Below, in pieces: positions 26,330 to 38,016 of a stretch of 64,000 nucleotides of DNA. Below the pieces are notes generated by a model that was not told the DNA's origin, did no database searches, and worked only from the letters and a program-made list of their open reading frames with translations. A program made the position numbers and the translations under genes. Position 1 is the first letter of the stretch. Each line of letters starts with the position of its first letter. This DNA comes from Xanthostigma xanthostigma (Eukaryota > Arthropoda > Insecta > Raphidioptera > Raphidiidae): contig OY754470.1 in assembly GCA_963575645.1 (NCBI GenBank), positions 1,736,001-1,800,000 of the forward strand. The letters run 5' to 3'.

Positions 26330-27793
26330 CTTTTACGCGAGATGTTTTTATTAAAATGTTGATGACTCACGACAACACTAAACCATTATCATCTTTTTGT
26401 TTAACATTAAGTAATATAAACAGCTGTATTTTATTGCATTTATTGTTGCTAATTTATTAACGACTTCAAGTTAAAATTGAATGAGGGGATTTTTTCGTTA
26501 AAATAAAATTGATTTTATCTTCTTATGTACCTACGGATCTTAAATATTTTTGGAAGGTTTAAAAAATTTAATAAAAAACAGAAGCGTGTCTGTCAAGGTC
26601 TATCTAATTTATATTACAGTAATTAAACATTATTTACCGTTTATTTACTAATTCTTGCATCATATATAAATATACGGGAAGAAAAAAAGTTGTGATAGCG
26701 ATTTGAATGTGTTAATTTGCACACATTGTAATGAAACATACATTGTTCTGTTCGTTTTAATGAGGGGAAGTGCACAATATATGTTTCAACACGATGTGTA
26801 CGAATTAACACAGGTCGATTCAGGAGAAATCCATATAAGAATCTCAATAACGTTCAATTTAGTGAATTACGGTCGAATTTTGATCATTTGGCGACCACTA
26901 GTAAATATAAATATATATATAAAATCGTAACTTTGTAATTAATTTTTAACGGAAATTTATAAAGTTAGTATCAAAAAGATAAAAATAATAATAACATTTT
27001 ATCATAGTCACTTTTTTGAAAAAGATTCTATGTTTTTTGTAAAAAGTGTTATTTTTTCCAGAACGAAATGAAAATGCAGAGACTAAAAAGTTTTTATTAA
27101 AGTAATAATTTTTTTACGTTTATAGATATTATGTAAATGTAATACAAATTATGTCTTTATGTAAAATTCTTTTATGAATAAAATGTGAATTACGACCAAC
27201 TGCTTAAAAAATGATATTAAAAAAACCGTTTTATTTCCCCGATGAAAATATTTGTCTGAAAAACTGCAAAGAAAGTTTACAGTTTTTCAGAGAAAATCAG
27301 AGAATTTTCATGAATTGTTAATTATCATGAATTGAAATTAGATCAAATTATAATATGCAAAAGTTCTACCATTTGAATTTGGAAGCCAACGACGACCTAA
27401 ATGTGAGCGACCCAGAGATATTTAATCTCGGGAGCGACCCGTATAATATAGCACATACACCTGTCCTGTGAGTTGACGACATACAATATTTACGTCAGCA
27501 ATTTTTCCAATAAATATCTCTTTTTTATTCACTAATAGGCTTTGCTTTATTAAAAATATCATAAGTAATAAAAATGTATATTTCTATAAATAATGTATTT
27601 CTCAATTAAAATATTCTCTTATAATATATAGACAGCATGACAATTTTTTTCTAAATTAGTCCCCCTTAAAAACCTGAAAAAGGTGCTCACTTATATTTTT
27701 AAAATTTATTGTATTTTGACCAAAATTTGGTCATCTTCTGCCTCCTGAAGGTCTCAATGCATCTACAATGATGGATTTTATTGTCTCTGGATG
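26330..27793. other. intergenic, no gene seen
   Basis: AT-rich. An imperfect inverted repeat at about 26700-26830 (GAATGTGTTAATT...AATTAACAC with ACACATTG / CGATGTGT inside) gives mirrored short open frames on both strands. No other structure was recognised. Confidence 0.55.
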
Positions 27794-28827
27794 CAGGGCC
27801 CTCGTAAGGCCTCACGCCGCCCGCGTGCGGGTTCATAATTGACGCCCCTTATTGGGAATAAACTCACTAGACGATATGTCAAATTGAAAAACGTTAAAAA
27901 TCCTAAATAACTAATACTGTAAGTGCAATTAATAGAAACTTTATTTCTTATAAATATACCTAAATAAACTGTAAAAAAAATATTTAAACATTGTTATGTA
28001 AAATAATTCAAACGAAACACAATCATTGAAACATATAGAGCTAAATTTGATTCTGAAATATATTCAATTAAAATGAAACACATTAGACAGTGAATTTTGA
28101 AAATTCACTCGTACAGAGTGAATTTCAAAAATTCTCTCTTCACGTTAAAAAAATCACTCCGCGGAGTAAACTGTTCTCTACAAAAACAGTTTACTCCGTG
28201 CGATTTTTCACGGCGTTCTTCTCCTGTCGTAATGAGACACAAATTTAGTTTCACCGCTGAGCTGAGAGAATTCATTAAGTCAAAATAATCATTAGTTTAT
28301 CAATTAGGAAAAATGAATACCAGTGCAATTAATAAAAACATAAATACCATTACGACTGAATGTGAATCCCCTGAAATTAACCTGCAATTTTTTCCGTACT
28401 GCACTCACATGAGGGATAGAATATATTATCAATTATATCATTCAGGTGCACAAGTCTTACGTAAAAAAGTATTTTGTTGATTGAAAAATACTTTACTTCA
28501 CTCGCACTCTTGCAGGAATCGACAGGAAAATTCAAGATATAAACATACGCGGGAGTCTCCCAATAGGGGCGCCCTGTCTACGCGCTGATGTGAATTAACT
28601 ATCAAATCGAAAATTGCGCACGAAATATTTCGAATTCGAATTTCATTAAAAAATAAATAACTACTCGTAAGAGTTTTTACGCAGGCTTGAATAAAATTGA
28701 TATAATATTAGTTATATATTTTTTCTATACAGTACAAAAAACATAACACAACCAGGCCATTTGCCGCCCCTTGAATGTGCCGCCCGCGTGCGTCGCACGC
28801 ATCGCACTATAGGGCGCGAGGGCCCTG
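27794..28827. mobile_element. hAT-type element, 1034 bp, perfect 8-bp TSD
   Basis: Ends CAGGGCCCTCGTAAGGC and (reverse complement) CAGGGCCCTCGCGCCCT. The flanks are identical: TCTGGATG at 27786-27793 and 28828-28835. Both subterminal regions carry GCCGCCCGCGTGCG. The GC-rich ends contrast with an AT-rich interior that has a short hairpin near 28155-28200 (GGAGTAAACTG ... CAGTTTACTCC) and no transposase frame, so it is a non-autonomous derivative. Superfamily call rests on the 8-bp duplication plus the CAGGG ends. Confidence 0.85.
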
Positions 28828-28835
28828 TCTGGATG

Positions 28836-30075
28836 GAATACAGAAGAGACCTGCTAGATTTCGCGGGGAAGAATAATATTATTTTGAAAGGGAAAAAGTA
28901 TAAGAGATCAAATTACACAACTAAGTACTTAGTTAATATTTTTTACGACTGATGTCGCGGCCAAATTTTTTATAATAGTTAGTCAGTTTTCTGTTGATGT
29001 CGCTACTGTATAAATATTGTACGCATAACGGTTATAGCTGTGGCGGTTAGTTTTCATTATTTTTCGCGAAGTTCATTTCAGATTTTTTTGTTTTAGTTTT
29101 TTTTCAAAATATTCATGAGAAAATACACTTTAAACATTTCAAGTAATTGTTTCAAAAGCAGTGTTAAGCGATAACAGACATAACTTTTCGACAAAAAGCT
29201 TATTGATGCTTTTTTCTTAAAATGTTCAGAAATGATCATTTTTTTTATTCAATTTGTGATTAATTCAGAAAAAGTGCGGGTTCAAAAATATATTGTAAAT
29301 GTTAATATAGATAATTGCGTTAAATTCTCAAGAAATTGCATTAATATTAAAGTTATAATAATTTGGTTTCATTTTGTAACCAACAATACGTCATTTTCAT
29401 TTATGTGTACATAACCTCTAAAAACCAAGTGACTTGTTCATAATAACGGTTGTTCAGTGAAGTGATTATTGTGATCTAATTATTGTGTAGTGAGTGTTGG
29501 GTTATTTAAAAATGTTACAAATTTCTTCTGACGTAGTGCATTTTATATTGGATTAATGGAATATGTTCGGTGAGTTGATAGAATATAATTTTTACTTTGT
29601 TTGCTAGCATTTAAAAACTATACTTATGGTCATTCAACCTGTAAAATTTGACGAATCGTATCTAATAATTAATTGTTTTGAAATTAGAAGTCTAATTTAG
29701 ATAAACAAGAAAGTAATAACTATAATCAGTTGAGAACAAACAGTTGACTTCTTTATTTAATAGAGTTTCATATATATTAAAATTAAGCCTCCAAATGGAT
29801 CCCTATTGTGGCAACTGTGTCTGTCTGGCTTCTAGTCCTCATGATTGGGGGTATTCTCAGATTATATATTGCTTCAACTCAACACTGGAAATCTAGTTCA
29901 AAATTTTATTTTTATGGCGGGAGCTCCGGGCATATGAAAGATGGCCAATTTTTCTAAGCACGACTACTTTTATTTATATTAGCTATGTATCGATGCGAAA
30001 GGTTGCCGAAGTTTGTTATGAGTCTATCTCACGAGTCAGGGCAGTACCTAAGAGTAAGAAAATTTTGTCCGATAT
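28836..30075. other. intergenic, no gene seen
   Basis: AT-rich sequence between two hAT-type elements. No recognisable exon, RNA gene or repeat boundary was found; short frames such as 29232-29414 lack any domain. Confidence 0.55.
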
Positions 30076-30776
30076 TAGAGATGTCGACAAAGTAACGATA
30101 CGATACGAAACTACTCGTTACTTTAGAATACTTTAGAATACCCGAAGTAACGATTACCGATTCGAAAAGTAAATCGTTACTTTTACTTGAATGATTACTT
30201 TTGATTATTGATTACAATGATTACTATTGATTATTGATTACAATGATTACTATTGATTACTATTGATTTTTTTATTATGCGAGTATAAGAATATTCATTA
30301 GCGTTTTGGCCGTTTCGCATTTCGGACTGTATTAATTTATGCTATTGATTAGGTACTTTATCTGATTATTCGGGAGTTTTATTATTGTCAAGCGAGCCGA
30401 TATAAGTCAAATTAATCGCCGTAAGTTCCTGCGAACCTTACCTTTTATCTTAAGTTAAGTTTCGTTTTTGATTTAAAACAAATATTAGATTATTTTTTTT
30501 ATTTAAATAAATAATTTTTACATAACTAAAGTTCGTTTTTTCCTACAGTTTTGCTTTACATCGCATTCGCAACACATACTTCCTAAAAAACGATAGCTCA
30601 CGGCCGCATGCATAAAAAACGATTACCTATTATATTTAATTAGACACGACGTACTACATTTTATGTATGTAACCTAAGTATAAGTAATCAAAGTAACGAG
30701 TAGTTGAAATGATTACTTAATACCAAAGTACCGAGTAGTAACGAATACTTAAAAGTAACGATAATCGACATCACTA
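30076..30776. mobile_element. hAT-type element, 701 bp, perfect 8-bp TSD
   Basis: Ends TAGAGATGTCG and (reverse complement) TAGTGATGTCG. Identical flanks TCCGATAT at 30068-30075 and 30777-30784. Subterminal parts are full of GTAACGA / TCGTTACT words in both orientations, and there is a short tandem run (GATTACTATTGATTA-type) at about 30195-30265. No transposase. Confidence 0.85.
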
Positions 30777-31415
30777 TCCGATATTACAGAACAAAGTTAA
30801 CATTTCAATATTTTGTTACGAACTTGAATTATCGCGGTTTATTACTGACCTATACGACAAATATAATTTGTCAAGAACTAAATTTCATGAAATAAAATGC
30901 TCTCCATAATATTCTTTAATGATAAAATTCATATTTCATACGGTATGGAACAGAGCTGAACAAAGCACTGTACCGGAGTGCTAGCACCGAGCACTTTCAT
31001 AAATGCTTGATTTATTCAAGCACTTGCTAAAGTGCTTAAAAAAATAAGCATTAAGCACTTTAAAGTAACCTCTGAAATCAATATGAAGTTATTGTATAGA
31101 CTTTGAACAATGTCTCTAACTGATGGGAAAGTTTGGGCTTAATGTAAGTACTTATTAAACATTAAAAATGCTTATTAAGCTTGTTCAATGCTTAATAAGT
31201 AGCAAGTCTTTATGCAAGTGGTCTAAGCATGTTTTACGAGCTGCTTTAAGCTTTATTACAAGCATTTAGCACTGCCCAGCTCCGGTATGAAATAAGCTCT
31301 CGATACGTGAGTTCGACTCACAATAGATACTTTACTGAATCCGAGAGAAAATAAACGTCAAAAAAACAAAGATGTATTTTCCATATTTTATTAGCTTCTT
31401 TTATACAAATATAAT
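30777..31415. other. intergenic, no gene seen
   Basis: Contains a stretch rich in the words GCTTAATAAG / AAGCACTT at 30965-31270 (e.g. AAGCACTTGCTAAAGTGCTT), giving local self-complementarity; probably another decayed fold-back repeat. The 3' UTR of the L13a gene enters from the right with a polyadenylation signal (AATAAA in reverse at 31387-31392). Confidence 0.5.
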
Positions 31416-32924
31416 TTAATTGTAACCATATTGGTTGATTACTTGAGTAAACGGAGCAGTTTGTTTCTGCACCTTTTCTCCAGCTTGTTTTGTTAATTTC
31501 TGAAAAAGAAAAACGCTTATAAAACAAAAATTGAAATATCATGATAAACAACTCAAGAAAAAAACAAACCTTTAGTTTGTTCCGCTTGCGGATTAACAAA
31601 ACATCTTTAGCTTTACGTTTTGATTCCAACGTACGCACGACATCCTTGTACTTCCAACCCACTTCATGCGAGAGTCTGCCAACATGGCAATACTAAAGAA
31701 AAAAAAAATATTAACGTCTAATAAAAAAACTAACTGTTCTAAATACATTCGGAATAAAAATTCTCATTTCGTAGTTAATTTTCATGAACAATTCAAATAA
31801 TGTAGGTAAGGTTGTTTTTATAATCACTGAATATTTTTACAAAAAAAAAAAAAAAATGATAATTCCGAATTACCTTGCGTCCTGGTTTCAGGCACATAAC
31901 ACGCATTGCACTGGGGACAACCAAGCGCTTCCTTCTATCGTAAGGTGGTGGAATCCCTTCGTAACATTTCAGTCTTCGAAGGGCATCCTTTCCACGCTCA
32001 GTTTTATGCGGTACCATACCTAAAATAATTAACATGAATTATAAATGTTCAACAGCTCAAATTATTAGTATGTAAACTCTTTAGATATAAATTAAGCAAT
32101 TCCTTCGTTCAAGCTCTTATTTAATCTCGGAAGCTAATGACTATGGTATCGAACAATAAAAAAACGATATTTCAAATTGCAGCAAAATAGAATTTTGTCC
32201 AAATCGATAACACGTATGCTCTGTAAAAAAGTAATTACAAAAAACATACCTCTTACTGTCTTCCAAAAAATTTTTGATGGTGCTCTAAAATGGAATGGTC
32301 CACGGGCTGGATTAACATTGCACCTCTTGCGCAAAAAGGACATAAATTTAAGCTTGTTTCTGTAAAAAAAAAAACAACACTAACTGAAAAAAAAATGCTA
32401 TTTCATATAGCCTAATATCCATACATTTAAGTATGTCATAAAAATTGTAGTTTCACTGTTTTTCAAATAATGTAGGTAAGGTAAATATTTTATAATCATG
32501 AATTAACAAATAATTTAAAACGATTTTTTCTTAGAAAGTACATACCTGAAGAAATTGCCCGAGATGTTTATTTGTTCACATCTTACAACGACCACTTTAT
32601 TGCCTTCCAAAAGGGCTTTCGCGACGATACTTGCTAAACGTCCCAATAAATGGCCACGGCCATCTATCAAGATTGGCTAAAAAGAGACAAATTTTCATTA
32701 AAATTTCTTCTAAAAACGATGCAACACATTTGAAATACAAAGATGGGTTATGCACGTGTCAATTTTAAAATTATAATCTTCTATACACACTAAGAAACAA
32801 CTAAATGAAATATAATTGAGCCACCACACCGGTATAAATTTAACATAATAGCATAATTTTTCTCTTTAAAAACAGGATAAATCATTTTAAAAAAATCACA
32901 AACCTTTTTCGAGAAACCCGTCAT
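31416..32924 (-). CDS. RpL13A: 60S ribosomal protein L13a (uL13), complete, 204 aa
   Basis: Six exons on the minus strand: 32924-32904, 32676-32546, 32359-32250, 32019-31874, 31692-31570 and 31499-31416, all phase-consistent. Diagnostic stretches are [62 protein letters not shown] and [16 protein letters not shown], matching uL13 throughout. Length 204 is normal for animals (human 203). The product is a component of the large ribosomal subunit. A pyrimidine run CCTTTTCC on the minus strand (32940-32947) just upstream of the ATG fits a 5' TOP start, typical of ribosomal protein genes. Two of its introns carry U34-like snoRNA sequences (separate entries), as in the vertebrate orthologue. Confidence 0.97.
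31756..31836 (-). ncRNA. intronic box C/D snoRNA, U34 (SNORD34)-like, copy 1
   Basis: In the fourth intron of RpL13A (between exons 4 and 5). On the minus strand: terminal stem AAATATTC pairing with GAATTTTT, box C GTGATTA (31821-31827), guide CCTTACCTACATTATTTG (31794-31811), D' box TTGA, C'-like CATGAAA, and box D ATGA (31764-31767). The guide is antisense to CAAAYAATGTAGGTAAGG of 28S rRNA and matches the TTACCTACATTGTTTGA element of vertebrate SNORD34 as I recall it, which also sits in an RPL13A intron. Box C and D are each one base off consensus (RTGATGA, CTGA). Confidence 0.8.
32430..32505 (-). ncRNA. intronic box C/D snoRNA, U34 (SNORD34)-like, copy 2
   Basis: In the second intron of RpL13A (between exons 2 and 3). 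On the minus strand: box C ATGATTA (32493-32499), the same guide CCTTACCTACATTATTTG (32464-32481), D' box TTGA, a C'-like AGTGAAA and box D ATGA (32436-32439). Box C to box D span is 64 bases, the same as in copy 1, although the linking sequences differ. The terminal stem is weaker than in copy 1. Confidence 0.75.
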
Positions 32925-33345
32925 GTTTGCACTCAGACCGGAAAAGGCAAACGACCGTCCACCGCACTACAGGAAACTAATAGAATAAAGTATACCTTTA
33001 CAAAATATGAATTATATCGCTCAGAATATAACCCCAGGAGTATTGATGCTAGTTGGAATTGTGAATATTTGTTTAAATTATCCATCATTTTCCGCGAATT
33101 TGATTTCAGAAATTCAGTTAAACGTAATTTATAATAATTTGAAATTAATAATTAATATTTGATGACATAAATATTTATTACCTTGCACATTTAAATTTCC
33201 TCATCCCACGTTTCAAATAACAATGCCTAATAATTTTATCAGTTGATAAGATAATTTGCTCAAAAATATGATTAGGTAGTTGATAATAATAATTTCTTAA
33301 TTCTTTTGTGTTTTTAGAATAACACATTTTATTTTATTTCTCAAA
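32925..33345. other. divergent promoter region between RpL13A and the Ly6 gene
   Basis: About 420 bases, AT-rich, between two divergently transcribed genes. Apart from the TOP-like tract near the L13a start no specific site was recognised. Confidence 0.5.
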
Positions 33346-34108
33346 ATGAATTATTTATACTTACCAATAACTATATTTTTTGTAATATATACGTTTGAAA
33401 GTATAGAAGGTAAATAATTAACTGTGTTCTGCTTATTCATACGAACTTCGATAGTCTATTCAAAGTTATTCATTTTTAGCACGAAAATGTTATAAATGTT
33501 CATACAACAGTGGTGACACCGATAAACGCTGCATCGAGAGTCCAGCGACTTTACCATCTCCAACAGTTGCTTGCAACAAAAAGTACTGCACTATTGTTAG
33601 AGTTGAAACAAAGGTATTAAGTTAATATTTTTTTTATGTCTTAAAAGTTTCTTGGCTCAGCCAGAACACATAATTTTCATCTTGCGTAGTCAAAATAAGA
33701 TATGCCGTTAAACACAGCTAAAAAAATTAAAAGGGTATAGAAAATTACAATAACGTTACAGCAAAAAATAAACCAAGGAGTAGTCATATATTTCCCCGTG
33801 ACACCAGACATTTAAATTCATTATTTTAGGATCCGTCAGGAAGGGTGCAATCATTTTTAAGAGGTTGCGAAGAAGTTCCCGATTTTATAAATAAAGATGT
33901 CGATGGAGGTGATACCAAAACGTATTATCGAGCCTGTACCAAAGAACTATGCAATAACGGGACAGGAACTGAAAGTTTTTTTAATGGAGGCTACGAGCAA
34001 GGACCTGCATTAGTTCTTCTAGTTCCTGGAACTAGATCATCAGCCATTAATTTAAATGCTTCAATAGTCGGAATAATAGTCGCAATTATGATGAAAAATA
34101 TGTTTTAA
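33346..34108 (+). CDS. Ly6/uPAR-like GPI-anchored protein (158 aa, 3 exons)
   Basis: Exons 33346-33409, 33480-33613 and 33830-34108 join in phase. Signal peptide MNYLYLPITIFFVIYTFESI, then ARKCYKCSYNSGDTDKRC, further cysteines in VACNKKYC, a late RGCEEVPD, YYRACTKELCNNGTG with the family-defining C-terminal LCN, and a hydrophobic tail (NASIVGIIVAIMM) after a small-residue stretch, as expected for GPI attachment. Ten cysteines spaced as in a three-finger Ly6 fold of the insect quiver/boudin group. Expected location: outer face of the plasma membrane. Known relatives regulate channels, septate junctions or trafficking; the specific role here is not predictable. Confidence 0.85.
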
Positions 34109-34487
34109 TACAAAATTTCAATTTCAAAATCTGAACTCTTCAGCGGGTTCATTGAATAGCGAAATCAAGTGATCTTGTATAAAATAGATCAATGGATCTA
34201 AACGTTCTTATATTTAACACTGCATATAGTTCCAACTTCCGCCTGTATCTTCCCTCTTCGCGTTTTTTATGCAATGTAAGTAGGTGAAAATACATTAAAA
34301 CAAATTATTGTAAACGATTGACGAAATGTTTTATTTATTGAATTAAAAATTAATAATCACATTGAACAATATTTAAAATATTAGTTTATTACATGTTAAA
34401 ATTTTGTTTAAAATGAGATTCTTTTGAAGTAAATTCATGACATTTTAATATTTACAGAGGCAGTTAGAAAATTAATAATGAAAACAG

Positions 34488-35509
34488 TTAATAATCTTGC
34501 GATTGTGTCTTTGCTTCTTTAGTTGTTGTCCCAGTTTTCTTGGGTAAGAGAACGGACTGAATATTTGGCAAAACACCTCCTTCAGCAATAGTCACACCTG
34601 AAAGTAACTTATTTAACTCTTCATCATTACGAATTGCCAACTGCAAATGCCTTGGAATAATTCTAAAAAACAAAAACAAAAAACTCGTAAAAAAAACTAT
34701 AAATGCGGAAATTAAAAACACAAATTTGACCTTTTACCTGGATTTCTTGTTGTCTCTAGCTGCATTTCCCGCCAATTCAAGAATTTCGGCTGTTAAATAT
34801 TCAATCACTGAGGCCATATATACCGAAGCGCCAGCACCAATCCGTTCAGCATAGTTGCCTTTTCTGAGCATGCGATGAACACGACCTACAGGGAACTGAA
34901 GACCAGCCCTAAGTGATCGTGATTTCTTTGTTTTAGCCTTATCTTTACCTACAAACAATTAATATGATATTATGGTGTTAGTGGACATTCCAAATTGGCC
35001 GCATATCCTTATATTTCAGCCTAAAGTTATAGGACATAAGCCATGGCTTAGAGGCGGGAGGACAAAAGTCGTCTATAGATAAGAGGAGCGCTTAACTGAC
35101 CCGTTCACAGACTGTCACATTTGCCTTTTTTTCTTTATTGCCAGTTTCGTAGTAACACGCGCTAGTGATTTTTTTTTGTGCTACCGATCAAATACAACCA
35201 AAGAATGTTTTGTCTAGTGATGGTTCAGTCGCTCGATATAGTAAAATCCGAATATTGGTTCGAGTTTCGAGATACAGAAAAATTCGCATTATGGAGTAAA
35301 AACACATGTAAAATGAATCGAGATTCGACACTCACGTAATTTTATTTATATTTATTTCACGTAAGGTCAGAATAAAAAATACAATTGTAAAAACCGAAGA
35401 AATTACACTAGAAACAATCATTTTTCAGGTAAATGTTAACCTCAATATTGTGAAAATAAAAATACAGTTTATTAAATCAGCACTTACCACCTTTACCACG
35501 TCCAGACAT
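34488..35509 (-). CDS. histone H2A.X-type protein (135 aa, 3 exons)
   Basis: Exons 35509-35488 (MSGRGKG), 34948-34738 and 34662-34488 join in phase. The body [40 protein letters not shown], the acidic patch region and [12 protein letters not shown] are canonical H2A, not H2A.Z. The C-terminus is KTQSQDY: SQ followed by an acidic and an aromatic residue is the DNA-damage phosphorylation motif of H2A.X. Two introns plus isolation from other histones indicate a replication-independent, polyadenylated gene. Role: nucleosome core; phosphorylated at the SQ serine near double-strand breaks by ATM/ATR-class kinases (family knowledge). Confidence 0.92.
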
Positions 35510-36072
35510 TTTCTCCAAAAAATACTTTAGGCTTTGGGAAATGAAACCAAGTTTTTACTGAATGTTTTGTGCACAAAATAAGTTCTGCTCTGTCGTTACT
35601 GGAACTCGTATCGTTACTCGTTGTCACTTTGCCGCCTAGCGATAATTCCCAAAATGGTAGAATTACAACTAAAACGAAACCTCCCTGGGATCCATGTCAT
35701 GCGCACTAAAGAGAAAATTGAAGAATTCTAGAAAAGTGCGCCGATTTGCAAAATTATTTGAATTTTTGAGCTTATTATTCATAGGGCGCATCATGAAATT
35801 TCATAACAAATAATATTTATTTTCTCAGTAGACTCGCTCCATTCATTTAAGATAAGAGTCTCAAATTTTTCTGAATTGAAATGCAATTGATAATTTTTAT
35901 TGATTATAAATTATTATATTATAGTACAATATGAAATATAAACGTGACGTGGTTGAAAAGAAAGCACACGAATTCATAAATACAAGTCGTACAAAATATA
36001 TTACTCTATCCACTTTAAGAGAATATATTTCAATAAAATATTATTTTTTGTACATAATATTCACGTTCGTAT
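35510..36072. other. intergenic, H2A.X promoter side
   Basis: AT-rich. It holds the H2A.X upstream region and the 3' flank of the long LRR gene. No gene or repeat recognised. Confidence 0.5.
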
Positions 36073-38016
36073 TCACATGGCACTTATTGTAAAAAAATAT
36101 TTAATTAATTTTCTGTCCTGAATTGGTAAACAAATAGTTGAATTATTTGAAATACAAATCGGTTTTTTTCCACCAAAAAAGTCACCTTTCACGAAATCAA
36201 CATTACGGTTATAAACCCAATTAATGAGACTTTTAAAACAAGCACAATTTAATGGATTTCCTGTAAAATTGATCACTTTTAAATTTTTTAAATCACGTGT
36301 ATTTAAATCGCCTATATATGTAATTTTATTATTTGCAAAATGCAATTCTTCCAACTGACTTAAAATATTAAATATTTTTATATCAAAGTCACGTATTTTA
36401 TTATTATTTACTAACAGAATAGTTAATTTTTTTATAGGCAATATTTCTTGTCCGTTACCAATAGAATTTAAAACGTTATGTGATAAATCTAAATTGCTAA
36501 GGTTAGGAACACCTGAAAATGCATTAGGATCAATGAATTCTATGTAATTATTTTTTAACCAAAGTTTTTTCAAAGATTTTAATCCTTTAGTTGCGTGGTT
36601 TGGTATCCCTTCTATATTGTTATCTGACAAATCTAATTCCAAAAGATTTCTTAACGGTACAAAGGCATCTAATTCAACATTAGATATACTGTTATGATGT
36701 AACCATAATCCAAATAAATTATTCAATCCAGAAAATACTGAAGAAGATAAAAGATTCAGGTTATTGTGTGAAATGTCGAGATATTCTAAATTGTTCAAAC
36801 CTTGAAAGCAATTTGGTTGCAACACATTTATATTATTTGTCGCCAGTAAAAGTTTCTTTAGATTATTTAACCCTGTAAAAAAGTTTTCGTTCACGTTATT
36901 TAGTGAGTTTCCTGACAGATCTAAGATTTCTAGATTGATCAGATCTTTGAATGTATTCGGTTGAATATTTACTATGTCGTTTTGTGATAACATAAGTTTT
37001 TTTAGACTACTGATTCCAGAAAATGCTTCAATGTTTATATCATTTATACTATTTCCTGAAATGTCGATTTCCTGCACTGATTTCAAATTATTCAGTGTGT
37101 TTTTTTGAATAGATGTTATGTCATTCTGGGGGATGCGCAATACTTCCAACATATTGTCATTGCTAAAAAATATTTCTGGTAATTTTTTTATTCTGTTTTC
37201 AGATATATCTAAAGTTTTTAATTTTTTGAGATCACTAAACGAGTTCTGTTGAATCGTTTTGATATTATTTGAACGTAAACTTAAATTTTCTAAATTAATT
37301 AAGTCCTTGAATGTCTCAGGATTGATTTGAGACAGTTGATTTTCTGTAAGATCGATTATTTTCAAATTTTGAGTTTCTTTAAAACATTCTTTGTCGATAT
37401 ATGCAATATTATTCGCTCCGATCCATAATTTTTCTAACAATTTTAAACCTTTAAACGTTCTTTTGTTTAAATAATTTAAATCATTGTGAGATAAATCTAA
37501 TTCTTCTAAATTAGCCATATCCAAAAACGTATTTTCTTCAATTAAATTTATATCATTTTTTGACAGCCACAATTTTTTCACTCCAAGTAAACCAACAAAA
37601 CAATTATGATTAAGCGACGTCAATTGGTTCGTTACTAAATTTAACTCTATCAGGTGTGGCAAATGTTCGAACGCTTGAGCTGATAATGTAGAAGTGCTTA
37701 TCTCATTTTCGGCTAAGTGAAGAATTTCTAATGATGCTAAGGGCTTAAAAGTATCATGATGAATGCTTATAATGCCACATTTAACTAAATCAAGCAGAGT
37801 CAGTTTAGGAAAAAATGTGAAAGCATCTGATGGCAATGAGATTAGTCTGCTATCGACAATCTTTAGAACAGTCCAGTTGGATGTACCTTCTCCTGTCCCA
37901 AACGAAATTGGGCCATTTTCATGTGGACAGGCGATATCTGTGGCAGATTTGACTGTACATATCGCACAAGCTTGATGCAGAACTGATGTCAGCAAAAAAT
38001 GCATATAGACTTTCAT
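36073..38016 (-). CDS. secreted leucine-rich-repeat protein, long paralogue (647 aa)
   Basis: One uninterrupted coding exon. A signal peptide (MKVYMHFLLTSVLHQACA) precedes an N-terminal cysteine-containing cap (ICTVKSATDIACPHENG), about 20 repeats of 24 residues on the pattern LxxLxLxxNxIxxIxxxxFxxL, and a C-terminal cap with NPLNCACFKSLINWVY. There is no transmembrane segment or cytoplasmic domain, so an extracellular protein is inferred. The ATG at 38016 is used; an in-frame ATG at 38034 precedes a splice acceptor (TTTGTATTTCAG at about 38023) and lies in a 5' UTR intron. The closest general resemblance is to the connectin/chaoptin/LRRC15-type ectodomains; no specific orthologue is recognised. 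It is the tandem partner of the gene at 39545-40774. Confidence 0.85.
   Translation of the reverse strand: MKVYMHFLLTSVLHQACAICTVKSATDIACPHENGPISFGTGEGTSNWTVLKIVDSRLISLPSDAFTFFPKLTLLDLVKCGIISIHHDTFKPLASLEILHLAENEISTSTLSAQAFEHLPHLIELNLVTNQLTSLNHNCFVGLLGVKKLWLSKNDINLIEENTFLDMANLEELDLSHNDLNYLNKRTFKGLKLLEKLWIGANNIAYIDKECFKETQNLKIIDLTENQLSQINPETFKDLINLENLSLRSNNIKTIQQNSFSDLKKLKTLDISENRIKKLPEIFFSNDNMLEVLRIPQNDITSIQKNTLNNLKSVQEIDISGNSINDINIEAFSGISSLKKLMLSQNDIVNIQPNTFKDLINLEILDLSGNSLNNVNENFFTGLNNLKKLLLATNNINVLQPNCFQGLNNLEYLDISHNNLNLLSSSVFSGLNNLFGLWLHHNSISNVELDAFVPLRNLLELDLSDNNIEGIPNHATKGLKSLKKLWLKNNYIEFIDPNAFSGVPNLSNLDLSHNVLNSIGNGQEILPIKKLTILLVNNNKIRDFDIKIFNILSQLEELHFANNKITYIGDLNTRDLKNLKVINFTGNPLNCACFKSLINWVYNRNVDFVKGDFFGGKKPICISNNSTICLPIQDRKLIKYFFTISAM

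Noticed and set aside
28097..28288. Open frame inside the hAT element at 27794-28827
   Set aside because: It spans a hairpin of non-coding type and has no transposase motif.
32677..32903. A U32-like snoRNA in the first intron of RpL13A
   Set aside because: A word ACCCATCTTTG recalls the vertebrate U32 guide, but no box C or box D at suitable spacing was found.
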